The notes under the pieces are model-generated. The model ran no database searches, was not told the DNA's origin, and worked only from the letters and a program-made list of their open reading frames with translations. A program made the translations under genes and the position numbers. Shown piece after piece: positions 35,460 to 39,224 of a stretch of 39,224 nt of DNA. The DNA is taken from NCBI GenBank assembly GCA_024682395.1, contig JAIKZH010000033.1, positions 1-39,224 of the forward strand. Direction: 5' to 3'. Each line of letters starts with the position of its first letter. The stretch's first letter is position 1. Source of the stretch: Bacteroidaceae bacterium (GTDB taxonomy: Bacteria > Bacteroidota > Bacteroidia > Bacteroidales > Bacteroidaceae).

Positions 35460-37268
35460 ATGAAAATATCTATACTCAGAAAAGAAGCCAAATTGTCCAC
35501 GGCTATTACTGAATGGATTAAAGGCGATCATACGCAAAGACAGATAATACTGATGATTAGTCTTATTGTCGGTGTCTGCTCTGGATTGGCCGCATTCGTT
35601 CTGAAATGGCTGATAGAATTTATCAAACATATTCTCACTCAACACTTTAACTTAAGCGACACAAACGAACTATATATGCTATACCCTGCCATAGGTATAT
35701 TATTGGCAGGATTATTCGTACGTTACATTGTAAAGGACGACATCAGTCATGGTGTAACCAAAATCCTTTATGCCATCTCAAGAAAAAGAGCAAGGATAAA
35801 AGGTCACAACAGATGGTCGAGTATAATCGCGAGTTCACTGACAATTGGATTTGGTGGTTCCGTCGGTGCCGAAGCTCCTATTGTACTTACCGGCTCTGCC
35901 TTTGGCTCTGATTTAGGCAAACGCTTCCACCTACCGCCAAACATGTTAATGCTCCTCGTTGGATGTGGTGCAGCAGGTGCTGTGGCTGCAATCTTCAAAG
36001 CACCAATTGCTGGATTAATGTTTGTCTTGGAGGTTTTGATGCTCGATCTTACCATGCTCTCACTACTTCCATTACTTGTAACATGTCTCACATCTGTATG
36101 TGTATCATATGCACTGACTGGAACAGCACCTATGTTTCAATTCAAGATGGAAGAATCCTTCACCATCGACATCATCCCAGGATGTATCCTTTTAGGTATC
36201 ATGTGCGGATTAGTGTCTTTGTATTTCACCAGAACCATGAATTGGTTTGAAGGTATATTCGGTAAGTTGAAACACCCAGGTAAGAAATTCTTAGTGGGGG
36301 CTGTGATTCTTGGTGTTCTCATATTCTTCTTCCCTGCAATGTACGGAGAAGGTTACGATGTGATACGCCAAATGATCAACAATGCCTCACCTGATGAAAT
36401 CATGCACAACACATTGTTCTATGGTAGCGAAAACACATTATTAATATATCTTGGTTTGGTATTACTTCTGAAAGTATTCGCTTCTACTGCAACAAATGGC
36501 GGTGGCGGATGTGGTGGAGTATTTGCTCCTACCCTATTCTTAGGAAGTATCGCCGGATTTATCTTCGCCAACATATGGAACGACCTATTAGGGCTAAATG
36601 TAGGTGACGATTATTCACTGACCACAGGCAATTGTGCCCTATTCGGTATGGCAGGACTCATGTCGGGTGTTATGCACGCACCATTAACTGGAATCTTCCT
36701 AATTGCTGAGTTGACAGGTGGTTACGACCTATTCGTGCCGTTGATGATAGTATCTGTGGCTGCATATCTAACAATACAGACCTTCGAACCTCACAGCATC
36801 TACGCAATGCGTTTGGCAAGAAAAGGAGAACTATTAACACACGATAAGGACCAAGCGATATTGACATTACTGAATCTCGATTCACAAATAGAAAAAGATT
36901 ATAGAACAATGACTATTGACATGGATCTCAGCAAAATGATACTTGTCATTGTCAAATCTCACAGAAACATATTCCCTGTAATAGACGAACAAAAGAAACT
37001 TGTTGGTGTCATCACTTTGGATAGTTTAAGAAAATACATGTTCCGTCCTGAGTTATATCACTTATACACAGTCCGTTCGTTCATAAAAGATCCACCAGCA
37101 CTACTCAATATTAACGACACATTAAAGGTTGCGGCGGACAAATTCGATGAAACAAACGCATGGAACCTACCGATTGTTGACGAAGAAGGTCATTTTATTG
37201 GTTTCGTTTCACGTTCTGGATTGTTTAATTCATATCGTAGCGTATTGCAGGACATCGCATCTGAGTAA
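35460..37268 (+). CDS. ClC-type chloride channel or exchanger with CBS domains
   Basis: A 602-residue membrane protein: about 430 residues of ClC fold followed by two CBS domains (about 470-525 and 540-595) that may bind nucleotides. The external gating glutamate is kept in GAEAP (Glu138) and the pore motif as GGVFAP (352-357). By hand alignment the residue matching the internal proton glutamate of E. coli ClC-ec1 is Val192 (PIAGLMFVLEV), which would suit a channel more than a H+/Cl- exchanger; this needs a real alignment. Confidence 0.9.
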   Translation: MKISILRKEAKLSTAITEWIKGDHTQRQIILMISLIVGVCSGLAAFVLKWLIEFIKHILTQHFNLSDTNELYMLYPAIGILLAGLFVRYIVKDDISHGVTKILYAISRKRARIKGHNRWSSIIASSLTIGFGGSVGAEAPIVLTGSAFGSDLGKRFHLPPNMLMLLVGCGAAGAVAAIFKAPIAGLMFVLEVLMLDLTMLSLLPLLVTCLTSVCVSYALTGTAPMFQFKMEESFTIDIIPGCILLGIMCGLVSLYFTRTMNWFEGIFGKLKHPGKKFLVGAVILGVLIFFFPAMYGEGYDVIRQMINNASPDEIMHNTLFYGSENTLLIYLGLVLLLKVFASTATNGGGGCGGVFAPTLFLGSIAGFIFANIWNDLLGLNVGDDYSLTTGNCALFGMAGLMSGVMHAPLTGIFLIAELTGGYDLFVPLMIVSVAAYLTIQTFEPHSIYAMRLARKGELLTHDKDQAILTLLNLDSQIEKDYRTMTIDMDLSKMILVIVKSHRNIFPVIDEQKKLVGVITLDSLRKYMFRPELYHLYTVRSFIKDPPALLNINDTLKVAADKFDETNAWNLPIVDEEGHFIGFVSRSGLFNSYRSVLQDIASE

Positions 37269-37359
37269 AAAGGTCTATTATTAATTAAGGTAATACAACC
37301 AACCTGTATCCCTCAGAGTAATAACACAAAAAAGTATTAACCGACACAAAAAGAGTCAT

Positions 37360-38328
37360 ATGAAAAAGGAAGATTTAAGAATCATATATATGGGAACTCC
37401 TGATTTCGCAGTTGAGAGTTTAAAAGCTTTAGTTGAAGGCGGATATAATGTCGTAGGAGTTGTCACCATGCCCGATAAGCCAATAGGACGTCACGGCAGT
37501 GTATTACAAGCCAGTCCTGTGAAAAAATATGCGATTGAACACGGATTAAATGTACTACAACCAGTAAAACTCAAAGACGAACAGTTCATCGAAGAGTTAC
37601 GTAAATTAAATGCAGACATACAAATCGTTGTCGCATTTAGAATGCTTCCAGAAATCGTATGGAACATGCCACGTTTAGGCACTTTCAACCTGCATGCCTC
37701 ACTACTTCCACAATACAGAGGCGCTGCACCGATTAACTGGGCAATCATCAATGGAGAAAAAGAAACAGGTATAACCACCTTCTTCCTAAAACACGAAATA
37801 GACACAGGTGATATCATACAACAAGTAAAAGTTCCTATCGGAGAAAACGATAACGTGGGCGACATACACGACAAATTAATGATCTTAGGAGGAAAACTTG
37901 TTACAGAGACTGTTGATAATATAATAAACGAAAATATTCAAACAACTCAACAAGACAATATCCCAACAGAGGAATTGAAACCTGCGCCAAAGATCTTCCA
38001 CGACACATGTCATATTAACTGGGAGCAAAATGCCGTTCATGTTCACGATTTCATCAGAGGCCTCAGTCCTTATCCAGCAGCATGGTGTAAGTTAAAAACT
38101 GCCACCAAAGAAGTCGATGTAAAGATCTATGAAACTAAACTCATTGATAAAGATAGTATTAATAACACCGCAGGTGAAATTAGCAGTGATGGAAAAACAT
38201 ATATTCATGTTAAATGCAGGCAAGGCACATTAGAAATATGCTCTTTACAGTTGGCAGGCAAGAAAAGAATGAGTATAACAGATTTCCTAAAAGGGTTCAA
38301 ATACGAAAAAAACACCATTTTATGTTAA
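37360..38328 (+). CDS. fmt: Methionyl-tRNA formyltransferase
   Basis: A 322-residue enzyme that formylates initiator Met-tRNA using 10-formyl-tetrahydrofolate. It has the N-terminal MGTPDFAVESL, the catalytic segment FNLHASLLPQYRGAAPINW (about 108-126) and a C-terminal OB-like tRNA-binding domain (about 205-322, with IRGLSPYPAAW). Start ATG 37360 follows a 91-base spacer after the ClC gene. Clear family member. Confidence 0.96.
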   Translation: MKKEDLRIIYMGTPDFAVESLKALVEGGYNVVGVVTMPDKPIGRHGSVLQASPVKKYAIEHGLNVLQPVKLKDEQFIEELRKLNADIQIVVAFRMLPEIVWNMPRLGTFNLHASLLPQYRGAAPINWAIINGEKETGITTFFLKHEIDTGDIIQQVKVPIGENDNVGDIHDKLMILGGKLVTETVDNIINENIQTTQQDNIPTEELKPAPKIFHDTCHINWEQNAVHVHDFIRGLSPYPAAWCKLKTATKEVDVKIYETKLIDKDSINNTAGEISSDGKTYIHVKCRQGTLEICSLQLAGKKRMSITDFLKGFKYEKNTILC

Positions 38329-38365
38329 AAAGATTCATTATTTGTAATTTTTTTAGGCAAAATAC

Positions 38366-38379
38366 TTGCATATATGCAA
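38366..38379. promoter_or_regulatory. 14-bp perfect palindrome upstream of the sigma factor gene
   Basis: TTGCATATATGCAA is a perfect palindrome in the 208-base spacer between fmt and the ECF sigma gene, 38 bases after the fmt stop. It could be an operator for a dimeric regulator. No clear TAnnTTTG promoter was found in this spacer. Confidence 0.3.
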
Positions 38380-38536
38380 AATGTTATTTTAATTTGCAAA
38401 CGAATTAAAAACTTTACATATTGAATTTATAACATTTAAAACCAGATTGCCTATAGAAAACATTACGCCAAACAATCGGTAGATAACAAGGTACACATGT
38501 GCTTATTGTGTCTATACGACTCTAAAACTAAGCTTA

Positions 38537-39130
38537 ATGGAAAATTTACTAAAACTTACCGATGAACAATTGGTCAGTTCTTATATTCAAGGCAACAATG
38601 AAGCATTCAACACTTTGTTGAGTAGATATGAAAGTAAAGTTTTTTCTTACATTGCATATTCTGTTCGCAATCAAGAAATAGCAGAAGATCTGTTCCAAGA
38701 TGCTTTCATGCGTATCATAAACACTTTACGCTCAGGTAAATATACAGAACAACAAAAGTTCTCGTCATGGATTATGCGCATAAGTCATAATCTTATTATC
38801 GACTATTTCCGTCATAACAGCAACAACGCCACAATCTCAAATGATGAAAGCGAGGTTGACTTATTCAACAATGTTGATTTGGCAGACGATCATAATGCAG
38901 AACATGCATTCATCAAGCGTCAGACAAGTAATGGACTTGAGGAAATCATCAACATGCTTCCTGAATGTCAACGTACAGTTATACGTATGAGATACTATCA
39001 GGATTTAAGTTTTAAGGAAATTGCAGATATGACAGGAGTTAGCATAAACACTGCTTTAGGAAGAGTTAGATATGCACTCATTAATCTTCGCAAATTAGCA
39101 GGCGAATACAATATCAGTCTTGCTTCATAA
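38537..39130 (+). CDS. RNA polymerase sigma factor, ECF type
   Basis: A 197-residue sigma-70-family factor. Region 2 runs about 10-90 (QDAFMRIINTLRSG and SSWIMRISHNLIIDYFRH), then a linker, and region 4 about 133-190 with the helix-turn-helix FKEIADMTGVSINTALGRVRYAL. It is the ECF layout, and no FecR-like anti-sigma follows within the window, unlike the SusC/FecR-linked Bacteroidetes ECFs. Targets unknown. Confidence 0.92.
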   Translation: MENLLKLTDEQLVSSYIQGNNEAFNTLLSRYESKVFSYIAYSVRNQEIAEDLFQDAFMRIINTLRSGKYTEQQKFSSWIMRISHNLIIDYFRHNSNNATISNDESEVDLFNNVDLADDHNAEHAFIKRQTSNGLEEIINMLPECQRTVIRMRYYQDLSFKEIADMTGVSINTALGRVRYALINLRKLAGEYNISLAS

Positions 39131-39179
39131 TTAAAGCATATCTTATATTCATAAAACTATATCATATCTTCACAAATTG

Positions 39180-39215
39180 ATTGGCATTCAGCATTCTCAT
39201 ATGCTGAATGCCAAT
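39180..39215 (+). terminator. Hairpin terminator after the sigma factor gene
   Basis: A perfect 15-bp inverted repeat, ATTGGCATTCAGCAT and ATGCTGAATGCCAAT, with a 6-base loop, 50 bases after the sigma gene stop. Only a weak T-rich tail follows before the window ends. It could serve transcripts from both sides. Confidence 0.65.
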
Positions 39216-39224
39216 GTTTAAATA

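Overview
The window looks like a low-GC chromosome segment of a Bacteroidales bacterium, probably Prevotellaceae. Many genes are preceded by the Bacteroidetes -7 box TAnnTTTG, sometimes with a TTG or TTTG about 19-20 bases upstream. Shine-Dalgarno sequences are mostly absent, several lipoproteins have short Bacteroidetes-type signals, and the housekeeping gene pairs (DUF177-rpmF, era-der, rfbD-prfC-Sua5-ClC-fmt) fit the order. Genus is an inference; no rRNA or tRNA gene was seen.

Layout. 1-4203: AT-rich non-coding DNA, then holA (minus), a small HsdR-N-like nuclease-domain protein (plus), and a minus-strand pair nif3 / C4 zinc-ribbon coiled-coil protein. 4230-14075: an accessory island holding a complete type I restriction-modification operon on the minus strand (hsdR, hsdM, a frameshifted Bro-N/Fic gene, a small membrane protein, hsdS). 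It is followed by a recombination locus with a tyrosine recombinase, one spare N-terminal HsdS half and one spare C-terminal HsdS half. 14311-19073: DUF177, rpmF, era, der, a lipoprotein and a DMT transporter (plus). 19143-20000: lptB (minus). 20221-25345: mlaE, mlaF, trigger factor, a glycosyltransferase and a LicD-type transferase (plus). 25471-27907: a flotillin and an NfeD-like partner, then a small XRE regulator (all minus). 28293-31163: uxuA-uxuB for hexuronate breakdown. 31194-39130: lipoprotein, LysE-type exporter, rfbD, prfC, Sua5/YrdC, ClC with CBS domains, fmt and an ECF sigma factor (all plus).

The most interesting system is the HsdS shuffling locus at 4230-7964. Four exact copies of a 17-bp site, GATAAATCAGAATTTAG, lie at 4321 (+), 5069 (-), 6694 (+) and 7406 (-), alternating in orientation. 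They bound the two exchangeable C-terminal target-recognition cassettes and sit at the end of the spare N-terminal half. Read on one strand the site encodes the INQNL of the central HsdS linker; read on the other it encodes the NSDLS of the C-terminal tail. Every inversion between an N-half exit and a C-half entry therefore stays in frame. Working the inversions through by hand predicts all four pairings of two N-terminal with two C-terminal recognition halves. It also predicts a state in which the recombinase gene joins the end of the hsd operon between two complete hsdS genes. Phase-variable type I systems of this general kind are known in Bacteroidales; the exact layout, the dual-coding site and the co-encoded, presently frameshifted Bro-N/Fic protein deserve a closer look.
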